Of a stretch of 64,000 nt of DNA, positions 27,286-38,272 are shown piece by piece; position 1 is the first letter of the stretch, and each line of letters opens with the position of its first letter. The position numbers and the translations under genes are program-made. The notes below the pieces were generated by a model. It had not been told where the DNA came from. It was given only the letters and a program-made list of their open reading frames with translations, and did no database searches. The stretch spans positions 2,542,001 to 2,606,000 of the forward strand of contig NZ_JACWIJ010000002.1 of assembly GCF_017811175.1 (NCBI RefSeq). Reading direction: 5' to 3'. This stretch comes from Melaminivora jejuensis (lineage in GTDB: Bacteria; Pseudomonadota; Gammaproteobacteria; Burkholderiales; Burkholderiaceae_C).

Positions 27286-27314
27286 AAAAAAAGACCCGCT
27301 GGTTGCGGGTCTTT
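27286..27314 (-). terminator. Rho-independent terminator, minus strand
   Basis: AAAGACCCGC (27290-27299) pairs with GCGGGTCTTT (27305-27314) over 10 bp with loop TGGTT. Read on the minus strand it ends in seven U, so it closes the rplQ / tRNA-fMet unit. It may also slow rsmI transcription from the other side. Confidence 0.85.
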
Positions 27315-27338
27315 GATGGCAGATCAACCTACTGAATT

Positions 27339-27415
<77 letters not shown>

Positions 27416-27440
27416 TCAGAAACGTAAGTATAACCTATTT

Positions 27441-27833
27441 TCAGGCGTTGTCCGAAGTTTCTTGCGATTTTGTTTCGGCACGCTCGACGAATTCGACATA
27501 GGCCATGGGGGCGTTGTCACCCACACGGAAGCCCATCTTCAGGATGCGCGTGTAGCCGCCCGGACGAGCCTTGAAGCGCGGGCCGAGTTCGTTGAACAGC
27601 TTGGTCACACTGTCGCGGTTGCGCAGGCGGTTGAAGGCCAAGCGGCGGTTGGCCACCGTATCTTCCTTGGCCAGAGTGATCATGGGCTCGATCACGCGGC
27701 GCAATTCCTTGGCCTTGGGGACGGTGGTCTTGATGGCCTCGTGCTCGATGAGCGAGTTCATCATGTTTTGCAGCATCGCCAAGCGGTGCGATGTCGTGCG
27801 GTTGAGCTTGCGGAGTCCGTGTCCGTGACGCAT
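27441..27833 (-). CDS. rplQ: 50S ribosomal protein L17
   Basis: 130 residues beginning [20 protein letters not shown], the invariant L17 start, with [20 protein letters not shown] in the middle. The acidic tail [12 protein letters not shown] is lineage-specific. Last protein gene of the alpha operon after rpoA; initiator tRNA follows. Confidence 0.98.
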   Translation of the reverse strand: MRHGHGLRKLNRTTSHRLAMLQNMMNSLIEHEAIKTTVPKAKELRRVIEPMITLAKEDTVANRRLAFNRLRNRDSVTKLFNELGPRFKARPGGYTRILKMGFRVGDNAPMAYVEFVERAETKSQETSDNA

Positions 27834-27855
27834 GGTGCTTTCCTTTTTCAGTCAA

Positions 27856-27887
27856 TTAAAACGGGCAGCCGTATTAGGTACTGCCCG
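27856..27887 (-). terminator. terminator-like hairpin between rpoA and rplQ
   Basis: CGGGCAG (27862-27868) pairs with CTGCCCG (27881-27887), seven pairs with a 12-base loop. On the minus strand the stem is followed by TTTTAATT. It could lower rplQ expression relative to rpoA or define an RNA end. Confidence 0.45.
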
Positions 27888-27914
27888 CAGCACTCCCCAG
27901 TGGGGAAAAAACGA

Positions 27915-28907
27915 TCAACGTTTGTCCAGGCCGGCGGGCGGCCAGTTTTCGAGCTTCATGCCCAGGGTCAGGCCGCGTGAGGCGAGCACTTCCTTGATCT
28001 CGTTGAGCGATTTGCGGCCCAGGTTGGGCGTCTTGAGCAGTTCGTTTTCGGTGCGCTGGATCAGATCACCGATGTAATAGATGTTCTCGGCCTTCAGGCA
28101 GTTGGCCGAGCGCACCGTGAGTTCGAGTTCGTCCACCGGACGCAGCAGGATGGGGTCGAACGTGGCAGCACTGCGCGAACTGGCCGGCGCATCGAATGCT
28201 GCCAACTCGCCGCCTTCGAGCTGCGCGAACACGGCTAGTTGCTCGACCAGGATCTTGGCCGAGGCGCGCACTGCATCTTCTGCGGTGATGGCGCCATTGG
28301 TCTCGATCTCCATGACCAGCTTGTCCAGGTCGGTGCGCTGCTCGACACGGGCGCTCTCCACCGTGTAGCTGACGCGGCGGATCGGCGAAAACGAGGCATC
28401 CAGCACGATACGGCCAATCGACTTGGTCGATTCGTCGGCGTAGCGACGCAAGTTGCCGGGCACATAGCCCCGGCCTTTTTCGACCTTGATCTGCATGTCC
28501 AGCTTGGCGCCAGCAGACAGCGAGGCGATGACGTGATCCGGGTTGACAATCTCGACATCGTGCGGTGTCTGGATGTCACGCGCGGTGACCACGCCCTCAC
28601 CATCCTTGCGCAGTGACAGCGTCACCTCATCGCGGCTGAGCAGCTTGAACACTACTCCCTTGAGGTTCAGCAGGATATTGACGACGTCCTCTTGGACACC
28701 GTCGATGGACGAATACTCGTGTACGACCCCAGCGATCGTCACTTCGGTTGCTGCGTAGCCCAGCATGGACGACAGCAGCACCCGGCGCAGGGCATTGCCC
28801 AGGGTGTGGCCGTAGCCGCGCTCGAACGGTTCCAGTTCGACCTTGGCGCGGTTGGGGCCCAGCTGCTCGACGTTGATGGTCTTGGGCTTCAGCAGATTGG
28901 TTTGCAT
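27915..28907 (-). CDS. rpoA: RNA polymerase alpha subunit
   Basis: 330 residues. The N-terminal domain for assembly ([40 protein letters not shown]) is followed by a linker and the C-terminal DNA- and activator-binding domain ([38 protein letters not shown]). Standard length and position after rpsD. Confidence 0.98.
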   Translation of the reverse strand: MQTNLLKPKTINVEQLGPNRAKVELEPFERGYGHTLGNALRRVLLSSMLGYAATEVTIAGVVHEYSSIDGVQEDVVNILLNLKGVVFKLLSRDEVTLSLRKDGEGVVTARDIQTPHDVEIVNPDHVIASLSAGAKLDMQIKVEKGRGYVPGNLRRYADESTKSIGRIVLDASFSPIRRVSYTVESARVEQRTDLDKLVMEIETNGAITAEDAVRASAKILVEQLAVFAQLEGGELAAFDAPASSRSAATFDPILLRPVDELELTVRSANCLKAENIYYIGDLIQRTENELLKTPNLGRKSLNEIKEVLASRGLTLGMKLENWPPAGLDKR

Positions 28908-28961
28908 GCAGACTTCCTCTCAATACCCCCAGCTCGTTACACCGGTAAGGCTGGTGAAGCA

Positions 28962-28989
28962 CCCATACCGCGATGCCTCGCGGTATGGG
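28962..28989. other. strong hairpin between rpsD and rpoA
   Basis: CCCATACCGCG (28962-28972) pairs perfectly with CGCGGTATGGG (28979-28989), 11 bp with a 6-base loop. No U-run follows on the minus strand, so it looks like an RNA-processing or stability element rather than a terminator. Confidence 0.6.
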
Positions 28990-29034
28990 GGACGGTTTTT
29001 GCGTGCGCAATGGGCGCTTGGTGCGCCCCGGGAA

Positions 29035-29658
29035 TCAACGCGAGTACAACTCGACGATCAGCGACTCGTTGATGTCGGCACCGAACTCGTCACGATCCGG
29101 CACCTTCTTGAAGACACCCTCGGCCTTGTCGGCGTTGACCTCGACCCAAGCCGGAATGCCGACCTGCTGCGCCAGTTGCAATGCCTCGACGATACGGGCC
29201 TGCTTCTTGGATTTTTCGCGCACGGCCACCGCGTCACCGGCCTTGACCAAGTAGGAGGCAATGTTTACGCACTGACCGTTCACGGTGATGGCCTTGTGGG
29301 ATACCAGCTGACGGGCTTCGGCGCGCGTCGAGCCAAAGCCCATGCGATAGACCACGTTGTCCAGGCGGCACTCCAGCAGGCCCATCAGGTTGGCGCCGGT
29401 ATTGCCGCGACGGCGCTCGGCCTCGGCAAAGTAGCGGCGGAACTGTTTTTCCAGCACGCCGTACATGCGCTTGACCTTCTGTTTCTCGCGCAACTGCAGG
29501 CCGTAGTCGGAGGTACGGGCGCCCGAAGTGCGGCCGTGCTGGCCTGGCTTGGTGTCGAACTTGGCCTTGTCCGCGATCGAGCGACGGGCGCTCTTGAGGA
29601 ACAGGTCTGTGCCTTCACGGCGGGAGAGTTTGGCCTTGGGGCCGATATAGCGTGCCAC
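29035..29658 (-). CDS. rpsD: 30S ribosomal protein S4
   Basis: 207 residues starting [20 protein letters not shown], with the S4 RNA-binding domain ([40 protein letters not shown]). No N-terminal zinc Cys cluster, so the C-minus form. In many bacteria S4 represses the alpha operon through a leader upstream of rpsM; no such structure was verified here. Confidence 0.98.
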   Translation of the reverse strand: MARYIGPKAKLSRREGTDLFLKSARRSIADKAKFDTKPGQHGRTSGARTSDYGLQLREKQKVKRMYGVLEKQFRRYFAEAERRRGNTGANLMGLLECRLDNVVYRMGFGSTRAEARQLVSHKAITVNGQCVNIASYLVKAGDAVAVREKSKKQARIVEALQLAQQVGIPAWVEVNADKAEGVFKKVPDRDEFGADINESLIVELYSR

Positions 29659-29774
29659 TTGGGATTCCTTGAAATTTTCAGCTGCCGCAGGCGGTCGCCA
29701 CCGCTTGTGGGAGCCACCTGCAGCGCCGCAATGGACGCCGGGTGGCGGTGGAGGTCAATGGTTGACGATAACGA

Positions 29775-30179
29775 TCAGATGCGGCGGCGCTTCTGCGGGC
29801 GGCAGCCGTTGTGCGGCACCGGTGTCACGTCGGAGATCGAAGTGATGCGGATGCCCAGGGCACCCAGGGCGCGCACCGAGGATTCGCGGCCAGGGCCAGG
29901 GCCCTTGATTTCGACGTCCAGGTTCTTGATGCCCTGCTCCATGGCGGCACGGCCAGCCATTTCGGAAGCCACCTGAGCAGCAAACGGAGTGGATTTGCGC
30001 GAGCCCTTGAAGCCCTGGCCACCCGAAGAAGCCCACGACAGGGCATTGCCCTGGCGGTCGGTGATGGTGATGATGGTGTTATTGAAGGACGCGTGAACGT
30101 GGGCGATGCCGTCGGAGACGTTCTTGCGAACCTTCTTGCGTACGCGCTGGGCGGCGTTGCTGGAGGGAGACTTGGCCAT
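29775..30179 (-). CDS. rpsK: 30S ribosomal protein S11
   Basis: 134 residues, [20 protein letters not shown], with the conserved [20 protein letters not shown] and C-terminal [16 protein letters not shown]. Lies between rpsM and rpsD in the alpha operon. Confidence 0.98.
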   Translation of the reverse strand: MAKSPSSNAAQRVRKKVRKNVSDGIAHVHASFNNTIITITDRQGNALSWASSGGQGFKGSRKSTPFAAQVASEMAGRAAMEQGIKNLDVEIKGPGPGRESSVRALGALGIRITSISDVTPVPHNGCRPQKRRRI

Positions 30180-30195
30180 GGGGTTCTTTCAGTCC

Positions 30196-30561
30196 TTATT
30201 TCTTCAGTGCCGCTGCGCCCTTGCGCGGCCCCTTGCGGGTGCGGGCATTGGTGCGCGTGCGCTGGCCGCGCATGGGCAGGCCACGGCGGTGACGGAAGCC
30301 CCGATAGCAGCCGATATCCATCAAGCGCTTGATGTTCATCGTCGTCTCACGGCGCAGGTCACCCTCAATGGTGAACTGGGCGATCTGGTCGCGGATCTTT
30401 TCCAGATCGGCGTCGGTCAATTCCTTGACCTTCTTGGAATAAGCGATGCCACATGCGTCGCAGATCTTGCGAGCACGGGTGCGCCCAATGCCGTAGATGG
30501 CGGTCAAGCCAATCTCGGCATGCTGATGGGGCGGAATATTGATACCAGCGATACGAGCCAT
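30196..30561 (-). CDS. rpsM: 30S ribosomal protein S13
   Basis: 121 residues, [20 protein letters not shown], with the family ending [20 protein letters not shown]. Head of the alpha operon after rpmJ; 16 bp before rpsK. Confidence 0.98.
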   Translation of the reverse strand: MARIAGINIPPHQHAEIGLTAIYGIGRTRARKICDACGIAYSKKVKELTDADLEKIRDQIAQFTIEGDLRRETTMNIKRLMDIGCYRGFRHRRGLPMRGQRTRTNARTRKGPRKGAAALKK

Positions 30562-30588
30562 GTGCGTCCTCTAACGGTCTTGTTCGAA

Positions 30589-30702
30589 TCAACCCTGGCG
30601 CTGCTTGTGGCGCTGATCGGTGCAGATCACGCGCACAACGCCCTTGCGGCGGATGATTTTGCAGTTGCGGCAGATCTTCTTCACCGAAGCCGAAACTCTC
30701 AT
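30589..30702 (-). CDS. rpmJ: 50S ribosomal protein L36
   Basis: 37 residues, [20 protein letters not shown], ending [13 protein letters not shown]. The zinc-ribbon ligands Cys11, Cys14, Cys27 and His32 are all present, so the zinc-containing form. It is the gene directly after secY in this operon; no infA lies between them. Confidence 0.97.
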   Translation of the reverse strand: MRVSASVKKICRNCKIIRRKGVVRVICTDQRHKQRQG

Positions 30703-30868
30703 TGCTTTCTCCTAAACTTGTCCAAAGTGTTCCGGCCCTCGCGGGGATCGCGGCTCTTGCGCGGAACTAAAAAACAGTGCCCCGCGATCAACCGTTGGGC
30801 ATCATGGCAACCAGCTGATTTTGGCGAACCGGTGACTATACCTCATCCGCCAAAACCACAAAGCTGGA

Positions 30869-32185
30869 TCAGTTGGCTGCAGTCTTGAAATTGGCTTTCT
30901 TGAGCAGCGATTCGTACTGCTGGCTCATCAGATAGTTCTGTACCTGGGCCATGAAGTCCATGGTGACAACCACGATGATCAGCAACGACGTTCCGCCGAA
31001 GTAGAACGGGACGTTGTACTTCAGGATCAGGAACTCCGGCAGCAGGCACACGAAGGTGATGTAGATCGCCCCCACCAGCGTCAGGCGCAGCAAGATCTTG
31101 TCGATGTAGCGCGCCGTATGCTCACCAGGACGGATCCCGGGGATGAAAGCGCCACTCTTCTTCAGGTTGTCTGCCGTCTCACGGCTGTTGAATACCAGCG
31201 CGGTGTAGAAGAAACAGAAGAAGATGATGGCGGTTGCATACAACAGCACATAGATCGGTTGACCTGGCGTCAGCGTGCCGGCGATGTCGCGCAGCCAACG
31301 CATGGACTCGCCCGCGCTGAACCAGTTCACCACCGTGGCCGGCAGCAGGATGATCGACGACGCGAAGATCGGCGGAATCACCCCGGCCATGTTCAGCTTG
31401 AGCGGCAGGTGCGACGACTGTCCGCCATAGACCTTGTTGCCAACCTGGCGACGTGCGTAATTCACCAGGATCTTGCGCTGACCGCGCTCGATGAACACCA
31501 CGAAGTAGGTAACCGCGCCCACCAGGAACACGATGAAGATGGCTGCAATGATGCTCATGGCACCGGTGCGCACCAGCTCCAGCATGCCGCCCATGGCGCT
31601 GGGCAGACCGGCAGCGATACCGGCAAAAATCAGGATGGAAATCCCGTTGCCCAGCCCGCGCTCGGTGATTTGCTCACCCAGCCACATCAGGAACATGGTG
31701 CCCGTGGTCAGCGTGATGACCGAGGTCAGACGAAAACCAAAGCCCGGATCGATCACCAGACCGGCCTGGCTCTCCAGCGCCACGGCGATGCCCAGCGACT
31801 GGAACAACGCCAGGCCCACGGTGCCATAACGCGTGTACTGCGTCGTCTTGCGACGACCGGCCTCCCCCTCCTTCTTCAACTGCTCGAACGCAGGCAGCAC
31901 GTAGGTCATCAGCTGCATGATGATCGATGCCGAGATGTACGGCATGATCCCCAGCGCAAAGACCGAAAAGCGCGACAGCGCCCCGCCCGAGAACATGTTG
32001 AACAGGTTGAGGATGCCCCCCTCCTGGCTCTTGAACAACTGCTGCAGCTGCACCGGATCGATACCCGGAACCGGCACATGCGCGCCCACGCGGTACACGA
32101 CCAGCGCGAGCAGCAGAAAGACCAGACGCCGGCGAAGATCACCGAACTTGCCGGTCTTCGCCAGTTGAGCTGCGTTCGTTGCCAC
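30869..32185 (-). CDS. secY: protein translocase channel subunit SecY
   Basis: 438 residues, ten transmembrane segments, forming the SecYEG export channel in the inner membrane. The plug-region motif [20 protein letters not shown] and [20 protein letters not shown] are typical. The 166-bp gap to rpmJ holds no infA and no recognisable gene. Confidence 0.97.
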   Translation of the reverse strand: MATNAAQLAKTGKFGDLRRRLVFLLLALVVYRVGAHVPVPGIDPVQLQQLFKSQEGGILNLFNMFSGGALSRFSVFALGIMPYISASIIMQLMTYVLPAFEQLKKEGEAGRRKTTQYTRYGTVGLALFQSLGIAVALESQAGLVIDPGFGFRLTSVITLTTGTMFLMWLGEQITERGLGNGISILIFAGIAAGLPSAMGGMLELVRTGAMSIIAAIFIVFLVGAVTYFVVFIERGQRKILVNYARRQVGNKVYGGQSSHLPLKLNMAGVIPPIFASSIILLPATVVNWFSAGESMRWLRDIAGTLTPGQPIYVLLYATAIIFFCFFYTALVFNSRETADNLKKSGAFIPGIRPGEHTARYIDKILLRLTLVGAIYITFVCLLPEFLILKYNVPFYFGGTSLLIIVVVTMDFMAQVQNYLMSQQYESLLKKANFKTAAN

Positions 32186-32212
32186 GAATGCCTTCCTTAG
32201 CTGTCTGCCCGA

Positions 32213-32644
32213 TCAGGCCACGCTGCCACCGGCTGCCTCGATGGCAGCCTTGGCACCTGCCGTCGCGCCAATGCCCGACAGCTTGACGGCGCGAGTGATC
32301 TCGCCGCTCTTGATGACCTTGACCACGCGGGTCAGTTCACCGATCAGGCCGGCATTCTTCAGGGCCAGCATGTCCACCTCGGCGGCGTCCAGACGGCTCA
32401 GGGCCGCGAGCGTCACTTCGGCGTTGTACTTGAGCAGGTGCGACTTGAAGCCGCGCTTGGGCAGGCGGCGCTGCAGGGGCATCTGCCCGCCCTCGAAGCC
32501 AACCTTGTGGTAGCCGCCCGAGCGCGATTTCTGACCCTTGTGGCCGCGACCGGCCGTCTTGCCCAAGCCGGAGCCGATGCCGCGACCGACGCGCCGAGCG
32601 GCGTGCTTGGCGCCAGCTGCGGGCTGGATGCTATTGAGTTCCAT
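32213..32644 (-). CDS. rplO: 50S ribosomal protein L15
   Basis: 143 residues from [20 protein letters not shown], with [20 protein letters not shown]. Two ATG codons are in tandem (32647 and 32644); the second gives the family N terminus. Located between rpmD and secY. Confidence 0.97.
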   Translation of the reverse strand: MELNSIQPAAGAKHAARRVGRGIGSGLGKTAGRGHKGQKSRSGGYHKVGFEGGQMPLQRRLPKRGFKSHLLKYNAEVTLAALSRLDAAEVDMLALKNAGLIGELTRVVKVIKSGEITRAVKLSGIGATAGAKAAIEAAGGSVA

Positions 32645-32654
32645 CATCGACCTC

Positions 32655-32840
32655 TTACAGGACTTTGACCAGATAGCTGATCTTGTTGATCATGCCGCGC
32701 ACTTCCGGCGTGTCCTTGAGCTCGCTCACGCTGTTGAGCTTGCGCAGGCCCAGGCCACGGATGGTGGCGCGGTGCGATTCCTTGGTGCCGATGGGGCTGC
32801 GCACCAGTTGAATCTTCACGGTTTGTTCTTGCGTCGTCAT
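32655..32840 (-). CDS. rpmD: 50S ribosomal protein L30
   Basis: 61 residues, [20 protein letters not shown], with [20 protein letters not shown]. Small single-domain ribosomal protein, in the usual place between rpsE and rplO. Confidence 0.97.
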   Translation of the reverse strand: MTTQEQTVKIQLVRSPIGTKESHRATIRGLGLRKLNSVSELKDTPEVRGMINKISYLVKVL

Positions 32841-32857
32841 TGCTTGTCGACTCCGGC

Positions 32858-33379
32858 TCAGGCGGCAAACAGGTCTTCGACCGACTTGCCACGCTTGGCG
32901 GCGACTTCCGCCGGGGTCGTGGAGTTGGCCAGAGCGTCCAGCGTTGCACGCACCATGTTGTAGGGATTGGACGAGCCGTGGCTCTTGGCCACGATGTCGG
33001 TGATGCCCATGACTTCGAAGACGGCGCGCATCGGGCCGCCGGCAATGATGCCGGTACCCTTGGGGGCGGGAGCCATCATCACGCGGGCCGCGCCGTGGTG
33101 GCCGGTCACCTGGTGATGGATGGTGCCATCCTTGAGAGATACCTTGAACAGCTTGCGGCGGGCCTCTTCCATGGCCTTTTGCACGGCGGCGGGCACTTCC
33201 TTGGACTTGCCCTTGCCCATGCCGATACGGCCATCGCCGTCACCGACCACGGTCAGCGCGGCAAAGCCCAGGATGCGACCACCCTTGACGACCTTGGTCA
33301 CGCGGTTGACCGCGATCATCTTCTCGCGCAAACCGTCGTCGCGACCTTCGTCCTGCACGCGGGGTTGAAATTTAGCCAT
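32858..33379 (-). CDS. rpsE: 30S ribosomal protein S5
   Basis: 173 residues, [20 protein letters not shown], with double-stranded RNA-binding N-terminal domain ([20 protein letters not shown]) and [17 protein letters not shown]. Part of the spc operon. Confidence 0.98.
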   Translation of the reverse strand: MAKFQPRVQDEGRDDGLREKMIAVNRVTKVVKGGRILGFAALTVVGDGDGRIGMGKGKSKEVPAAVQKAMEEARRKLFKVSLKDGTIHHQVTGHHGAARVMMAPAPKGTGIIAGGPMRAVFEVMGITDIVAKSHGSSNPYNMVRATLDALANSTTPAEVAAKRGKSVEDLFAA

Positions 33380-33394
33380 TGTTGTGTCGCTCCC

Positions 33395-33757
33395 TTAGAA
33401 CTGCAGACCGGCTTCGCGGGCGGCTTCGGCCAGGGCCTTGACGCGGCCGTGGTAAGCAAAGCCCGAGCGATCGAAGGCCACGCGCTCGATGCCGGCGGCC
33501 TTGGCCTTCTCGGCGATGCGCTTGCCGACTTCGCTGGCAGCAGCAGCATTGCCGCCCTTGCCATTGCCCAGCGACTGGCGCAGCTCGGCTTCCTGCGTCG
33601 AGGCGCTGGCCAGCACGCGCGCACCGTCTTCGGAAATGACGCTGGCGTAGATGTGGAGGTTGGTGCGATGCACGGTCAGACGCGCCACGCCCTGCTGGGC
33701 GATGCGGATGCGGGTCTGGCGGGCACGGCGAAGACGCTGCTCTTTCTTGCTCAACAT
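33395..33757 (-). CDS. rplR: 50S ribosomal protein L18
   Basis: 120 residues, [20 protein letters not shown], with [13 protein letters not shown] and the 5S rRNA-binding C-terminal [20 protein letters not shown]. In the spc operon between rplF and rpsE. Confidence 0.98.
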   Translation of the reverse strand: MLSKKEQRLRRARQTRIRIAQQGVARLTVHRTNLHIYASVISEDGARVLASASTQEAELRQSLGNGKGGNAAAASEVGKRIAEKAKAAGIERVAFDRSGFAYHGRVKALAEAAREAGLQF

Positions 33758-33768
33758 GTTGCAGCTCC

Positions 33769-34302
33769 TTATTTCTTCTTGGTCTCTTTGATCGCGACCT
33801 TCTCGTCCGCATAGCGGATGCCCTTGCCCTTGTAGGGCTCGGGTGGACGAGCGGCACGGATCTCGGCAGCCAGCTGGCCCACCACCTGGCGGTCAGCACC
33901 CTTGATCACGATCTCGGTCGGGGTCGGGGTGGCCACGGTGATGCCGGCAGGCATGTCGAAGTTCACGGGGTGGGAAAAGCCGATGCTCAGGTTCAGCTTG
34001 GAGCCGGATGCAGCAGCCTTGAAACCCACGCCGATCAGAGTGAGCTTCTTCTCGAAGCCACGGCTGACGCCGACCACCATGTTGTTGACCAACTGGCGGA
34101 TGGTGCCGCTCATGGCATTGGCTTCGCGCGACTCATCGGCCGGCTCGAAGCTCAGCTTGCCGTCGGCCTGCGAGATCTTGACCAGACGATTCTGGGGCAG
34201 CGAGAGCGAGCCGCCTGCGCCCTTGACGCTGATCTGCTCGGCGCTCATGGACACATCCACGCCTTGCGGGATGGCCACGGGGGATTTGCCTACTCGGGAC
34301 AT
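33769..34302 (-). CDS. rplF: 50S ribosomal protein L6
   Basis: 177 residues beginning [20 protein letters not shown]. The C-terminal [20 protein letters not shown] and [20 protein letters not shown] are the L6 signature. The start at 34302 gives the usual length; the frame continues upstream without a family match. Confidence 0.97.
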   Translation of the reverse strand: MSRVGKSPVAIPQGVDVSMSAEQISVKGAGGSLSLPQNRLVKISQADGKLSFEPADESREANAMSGTIRQLVNNMVVGVSRGFEKKLTLIGVGFKAAASGSKLNLSIGFSHPVNFDMPAGITVATPTPTEIVIKGADRQVVGQLAAEIRAARPPEPYKGKGIRYADEKVAIKETKKK

Positions 34303-34327
34303 TTCTGTTTTCTCCTCGATGCCGGCA

Positions 34328-34723
34328 TCAGGCCACGTAGCACAGCACTTCGCCGCCGACACCGGTGGCGCGTGCCTTGCGATCGGTCATCACACCCTTG
34401 GGCGTGGTGACGATGGCCACGCCCAGGCCGTTCATGACCTGGGGGATGGCGGCGGAGCCCTTGTACACGCGCAGGCCGGGGCGGCTGACGCGCTCGATGC
34501 GCTCGATGACCGGGCGACCAGCGTAGTACTTCAGGGCAATCTGCAGTTCGGACTTGCCGGCTTCGCTCTTGACTTCGAAGCCATCAATGTAGCCCTCGTC
34601 CTTGAGCACCTGGGCGATGGCGACCTTCACCTTGGAAGACGGCACCGACACGGTGGACTTGGAGACCATCTGCGCATTGCGGATGCGGGTCAGCAAGTCA
34701 GCGATGGGATCACTCATGCTCAT
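34328..34723 (-). CDS. rpsH: 30S ribosomal protein S8
   Basis: 131 residues, [20 protein letters not shown], with C-terminal [20 protein letters not shown]. In E. coli S8 autoregulates the spc operon at rplE; the equivalent site was not assessed here. Confidence 0.98.
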   Translation of the reverse strand: MSMSDPIADLLTRIRNAQMVSKSTVSVPSSKVKVAIAQVLKDEGYIDGFEVKSEAGKSELQIALKYYAGRPVIERIERVSRPGLRVYKGSAAIPQVMNGLGVAIVTTPKGVMTDRKARATGVGGEVLCYVA

Positions 34724-34744
34724 GTTGTATCTCTCCTGCCTGGC

Positions 34745-35050
34745 TTACCAGCTGGCCTTGGTGACACCGGGGATGTCACCGGCAAAAGCCAGTTCGCGGA
34801 TCTTGTGACGGGCCAGGCCGAACTGGCGGAACACGCCACGCGGACGGCCCGTGAGCTCGCAACGGTTGACCTGACGCGTCGGGTTGGCGTTGCGCGGGAG
34901 CTTCTGCAGGCCCAGGCGGGCGGCTTCGCGCTCTTCGTCGGTGCGCTTGGCGTCGCCGGCGATGGCCTTCAGTTCCGCATACTTGGCAGCGTACTTGGCG
35001 GCCAGTTTTTCGCGCTTGAGTTCGCGCTCGATCAAAGCTTTCTTAGCCAT
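34745..35050 (-). CDS. rpsN: 30S ribosomal protein S14
   Basis: 101 residues, [20 protein letters not shown], ending [20 protein letters not shown]. This is the long form without the zinc-binding CXXC pairs. Between rplE and rpsH. Confidence 0.98.
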   Translation of the reverse strand: MAKKALIERELKREKLAAKYAAKYAELKAIAGDAKRTDEEREAARLGLQKLPRNANPTRQVNRCELTGRPRGVFRQFGLARHKIRELAFAGDIPGVTKASW

Positions 35051-35061
35051 ATGCGCCTTCC

Positions 35062-35601
35062 TCAGTTCTTGAACGGGAAACGGAAGCCAGCGAGCAGCGC
35101 CTTGGCTTCCTCGTCGTTCTTGGCCGTCGTGGTGATGCTGATGTTCAGGCCACGCAGGGCATCCACCTTGTCGTACTCGATCTCAGGGAAGATGATCTGC
35201 TCCTTGACGCCGACGTTGTAGTTGCCACGGCCATCGAAGGCGCGACCCGAGATGCCGCGGAAGTCACGCACGCGCGGCAGGGCCACGGTGACGAAACGAT
35301 CCAGGAATTCGTACATACGCACGCCGCGCAGGGTGACCATGCAGCCGATGGGCTGGCCTTCGCGGATCTTGAAGCCGGCGATGGCGCGCTTGGCCTTGGT
35401 GACCACGGGCTTCTGGCCGGCGATCTTGGTCAGGTCGGCCACGGCGTTGTCCATGACCTTCTTGTCGGCCACGGCCTCGCCCACACCCATGTTCAGGGTG
35501 ATCTTGGTGAGGCGCGGGACTTCCATGACGGATTGGTAGCCGAACTTTTCCTTCAGTTCGGGCGCGATCTTGTCGCGGTAGATTTGTTGCAGTCGTGCCA
35601 T
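35062..35601 (-). CDS. rplE: 50S ribosomal protein L5
   Basis: 179 residues, [20 protein letters not shown], with [20 protein letters not shown] and [20 protein letters not shown]. Binds 5S rRNA. In the spc operon after rplX. Confidence 0.98.
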   Translation of the reverse strand: MARLQQIYRDKIAPELKEKFGYQSVMEVPRLTKITLNMGVGEAVADKKVMDNAVADLTKIAGQKPVVTKAKRAIAGFKIREGQPIGCMVTLRGVRMYEFLDRFVTVALPRVRDFRGISGRAFDGRGNYNVGVKEQIIFPEIEYDKVDALRGLNISITTTAKNDEEAKALLAGFRFPFKN

Positions 35602-35612
35602 GGTGAAATCCT

Positions 35613-35933
35613 TTAAGCCGTCTTGATTTCGGCGCCGCTGGACTTGAAGACGCGCACGCGCGTGCCATCGGCCTGCACCTTGATGCCGACGCGATCAGCC
35701 TTGCCGGTGGCGGCGTTGAAGATGGCCACGTTGGACTGGTGGATGGGCATGGCCTTTTCCACGATGCCGCCCATGGTGCCCTTCATGGGGTTGGGCTTGA
35801 CGTGCTTCTTGACCAGGTTGATGCCTTCGATGACCAGGTGCGAATCGTCCTTGCGCAGCGCAACGGTGCCGCGCTTGCCCTTGTCGCGACCGGTCAGCAC
35901 GATGACTTCATCGCCCTTGCGGATCTTGTTCAT
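35613..35933 (-). CDS. rplX: 50S ribosomal protein L24
   Basis: 106 residues, [20 protein letters not shown], a KOW-motif protein that starts large-subunit assembly. Follows rplN. Confidence 0.98.
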   Translation of the reverse strand: MNKIRKGDEVIVLTGRDKGKRGTVALRKDDSHLVIEGINLVKKHVKPNPMKGTMGGIVEKAMPIHQSNVAIFNAATGKADRVGIKVQADGTRVRVFKSSGAEIKTA

Positions 35934-35946
35934 GGTGCTTTTTCCT

Positions 35947-36315
35947 TTACAGGACTTCAGGAGCCAGGGACACGATCTTCATGAAGCGCTCGGAGCGCAG
36001 TTCGCGCGTCACGGGGCCGAAGATGCGGGTGCCGATGGGCTCCAGCTTTGCGTTGAGCAGCACGGCGGCATTGCCGTCGAACTTCACGAGCGAACCGTCT
36101 GCACGGCGGATGCCCTTGGCGGTGCGAACCACCACTGCGCTGTAGATCTCGCCCTTCTTGACGCGACCACGCGGAGCGGCTTCCTTCACGCTGACCTTGA
36201 TGATGTCACCGACGCTGGCATAACGGCGCTTGGAGCCACCCAGCACCTTGATGCACAGGACGGACTTGGCGCCGGTGTTGTCGGCAACCTCTAACCGAGA
36301 TTCTGTCTGGATCAT
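35947..36315 (-). CDS. rplN: 50S ribosomal protein L14
   Basis: 122 residues from [20 protein letters not shown], with [20 protein letters not shown]. The frame extends far upstream but the family start is the ATG at 36315. This is the first gene of the block: rpsQ, rpmC and the rest of the S10 operon are not upstream, where glpD is found instead. Confidence 0.98.
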   Translation of the reverse strand: MIQTESRLEVADNTGAKSVLCIKVLGGSKRRYASVGDIIKVSVKEAAPRGRVKKGEIYSAVVVRTAKGIRRADGSLVKFDGNAAVLLNAKLEPIGTRIFGPVTRELRSERFMKIVSLAPEVL

Positions 36316-36474
36316 TTGAATATTCCCAACTTGTACCAGCGGCCCCCGCCCTTGATCGCTCAAGGAACAAGGCGCAACGCCAGTCAGTCTTGGGCCCGTC
36401 GTCCACGCCGCAAACCGTATGCGGCGCTTCCCGCTGGGCAGATAAGCCTCGCGCAGCAAAGCGCGAAGCCCGCA

Positions 36475-36503
36475 AGTATCGCCAAAAGAGAACTGCCCGT
36501 CAA
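36475..36503 (-). promoter_or_regulatory. sigma-70 promoter of the rplN-rplQ ribosomal block
   Basis: On the minus strand TTGACG (36503-36498) and GATACT (36480-36475) are 17 bp apart, close to consensus. Transcription would start near 36468, giving a leader of about 150 bases to the rplN ATG. That leader contains a GCCGCA/TGCGGC stem near 36406-36424. Confidence 0.7.
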
Positions 36504-36550
36504 GTACCTTGAGGCGCACTTCTTTTGAAGCTGTGCGTTGAGCAGGATGC

Positions 36551-38148
36551 TCACGCGGGCACCGTGGCGTACTGATGCGCCAGTTCCAGGAAAGCAGGCA
36601 GCTGCGGATCGTGGCCCGGCAGCTCCTCGGCCAGGAGCTGCGCCACGCGCGGCGCCAACGTTGCCGCCAGGCGGGCGTCCAGAAACAGCACGCGCGCGCG
36701 CCGCGCCAGCACGTCTTCCACGGTGCGCGCGTACTCGTAGCGCACGGCCCAGCGCACCATGGCTTCGCTGTAGCCCTGGGCCAGCACCGCATCGGCCCCA
36801 GGCAACGCAGCCACTGCTGCCGCCTCGCTGCCATAGGAGTGCAGACCCTGCGGCTGATTCATGCCGTGGCGTGGCCGGGCGGTCGGCGCGCCGACCAGTG
36901 GCAGCGCCACCGTCACGCCGCCGGCGCGACGCGGCAACAGACCCGCCTCGAAACATCTGTCCAGCACATCCTCGGCCATGGCGCGGTAGGTCGTCCACTT
37001 GCCGCCGGTCACCGTCACCAGCCCGCTGGCACTGGCGATCACCGTGTGCTCGCGGCTGATGCGCTTGGTGTTGTCGCCATCGTCACCTTGCGGCCTGACC
37101 AGCGGGCGCAGGCCCACCCAGATGCTGCGCACGTCCTCCACCCTGGGCGCACGGCGCAGGTAGCGCGCCGCCTCGCCCAGGATGAAAGCCACCTCATCGC
37201 GCATGGCCACGGGCTCGCGAGCCAGGTCGTGGCGCGGTGTGTCGGTCGTGCCCAGGATCAGCTTGCCCAGCCACGGCACGGCGAACAGCACCCGGCCATC
37301 CGCCGTCTTGGGCACCATCAGCGCGTGGTCGCCGGGCAGGAAGTCGCGATCCACCACCAGATGCACGCCCTGGCTGGGCGCCACCATGGGCGCGAACTTG
37401 CGCCCGGCGGCCTCGCCATCGCGCTGGCGCAGCGCATCGACCCACACGCCCGCAGCATTGACCACGCAGCGTGCGCGCACCTCGAAGCGCTGCCCGCCCT
37501 CCGCATCCTCGCAGACCACGCCGGCGACCTTGCCGGCCTCGTACAGCAGATCGGTGACCGGGCAATAGTTGACCAGCAGGGCGCCGCGCGCCGCCGCCGT
37601 GCGCGCCAGCGCCAGCGCCAGGCGGGCATCATCGAACTGGCCGTCCCAGTATTTGACGCCGCCCTTGAGGCCATCGGCCAGCGCCGTGGGCAGGCAGCGC
37701 AGGGTTTCCATGCGCCCCAGCAGTTGCGTGGCGCCCAGGCCGGCCTTGCCGGCCAGCGCGTCATACATCTTCAGGCCCGTGCCGTAGAACGGCGTCTCCC
37801 ACAGCTTGTACGACGGCATGACGAAAGCCAGCGGCTGCGCCAGGTGCGGGGCGTTGTTCAGCAGCGTGGTGCGCTCGTGCAGGGCCTCGCGCACCAGGGC
37901 GATGTTGCCCTGGGCCAGATAGCGCACGCCGCCGTGTACTAATTTTGTGGCGCGCGAGGACGTGCCCTTGGCGAAGTCGTACGACTCCAGCAGCACCACG
38001 GAAAAGCCCCGCGCCGCCGCATCCAGCGCCACGCCCAAGCCAGTGGCGCCGCCGCCGACCACCGCCAGGTCATAGGTACGAGGCTGGGCGAGCTGCGCGA
38101 GCAGCGCGGTGCGGTCGGTGGGCAAGGGGCGGTGGTGTTGGCGGTCAT
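36551..38148 (-). pseudogene. glpD: glycerol-3-phosphate dehydrogenase (aerobic), frameshifted near the N terminus
   Basis: Membrane-associated FAD enzyme that oxidises glycerol-3-phosphate to dihydroxyacetone phosphate and feeds the respiratory chain. FAD-binding YDLAVVGGGATGLGVALDAA, GTSSRATKLVHGGVRYL and TGGKWTTYRAMAEDVL are intact. The ATG at 38148 reads MTANTTAPCPPT, out of frame with the body; restoring one G in the run at 38126-38129 gives MTANTTAPLPTDRTALLAQL and a 532-residue protein. Divergent from glpK, 124 bp between starts. I think the shift is a sequencing artefact. Confidence 0.88.
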
Positions 38149-38272
38149 GGCGGGATTTTCTCGCAGTTGAAAGATTCGTGTCAGGGTTTACCCAGGATCG
38201 CGCACGAGCTGCGGCTCCGTCCCGGCATTGCGCAGCACCAGGCCCCGTGCGGCAGTCGTATGCTTGCCCGCC

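Noticed and set aside
30703-30868. infA between secY and rpmJ
   Set aside because: The gap is too short (166 bp) and no IF1-like frame was found.
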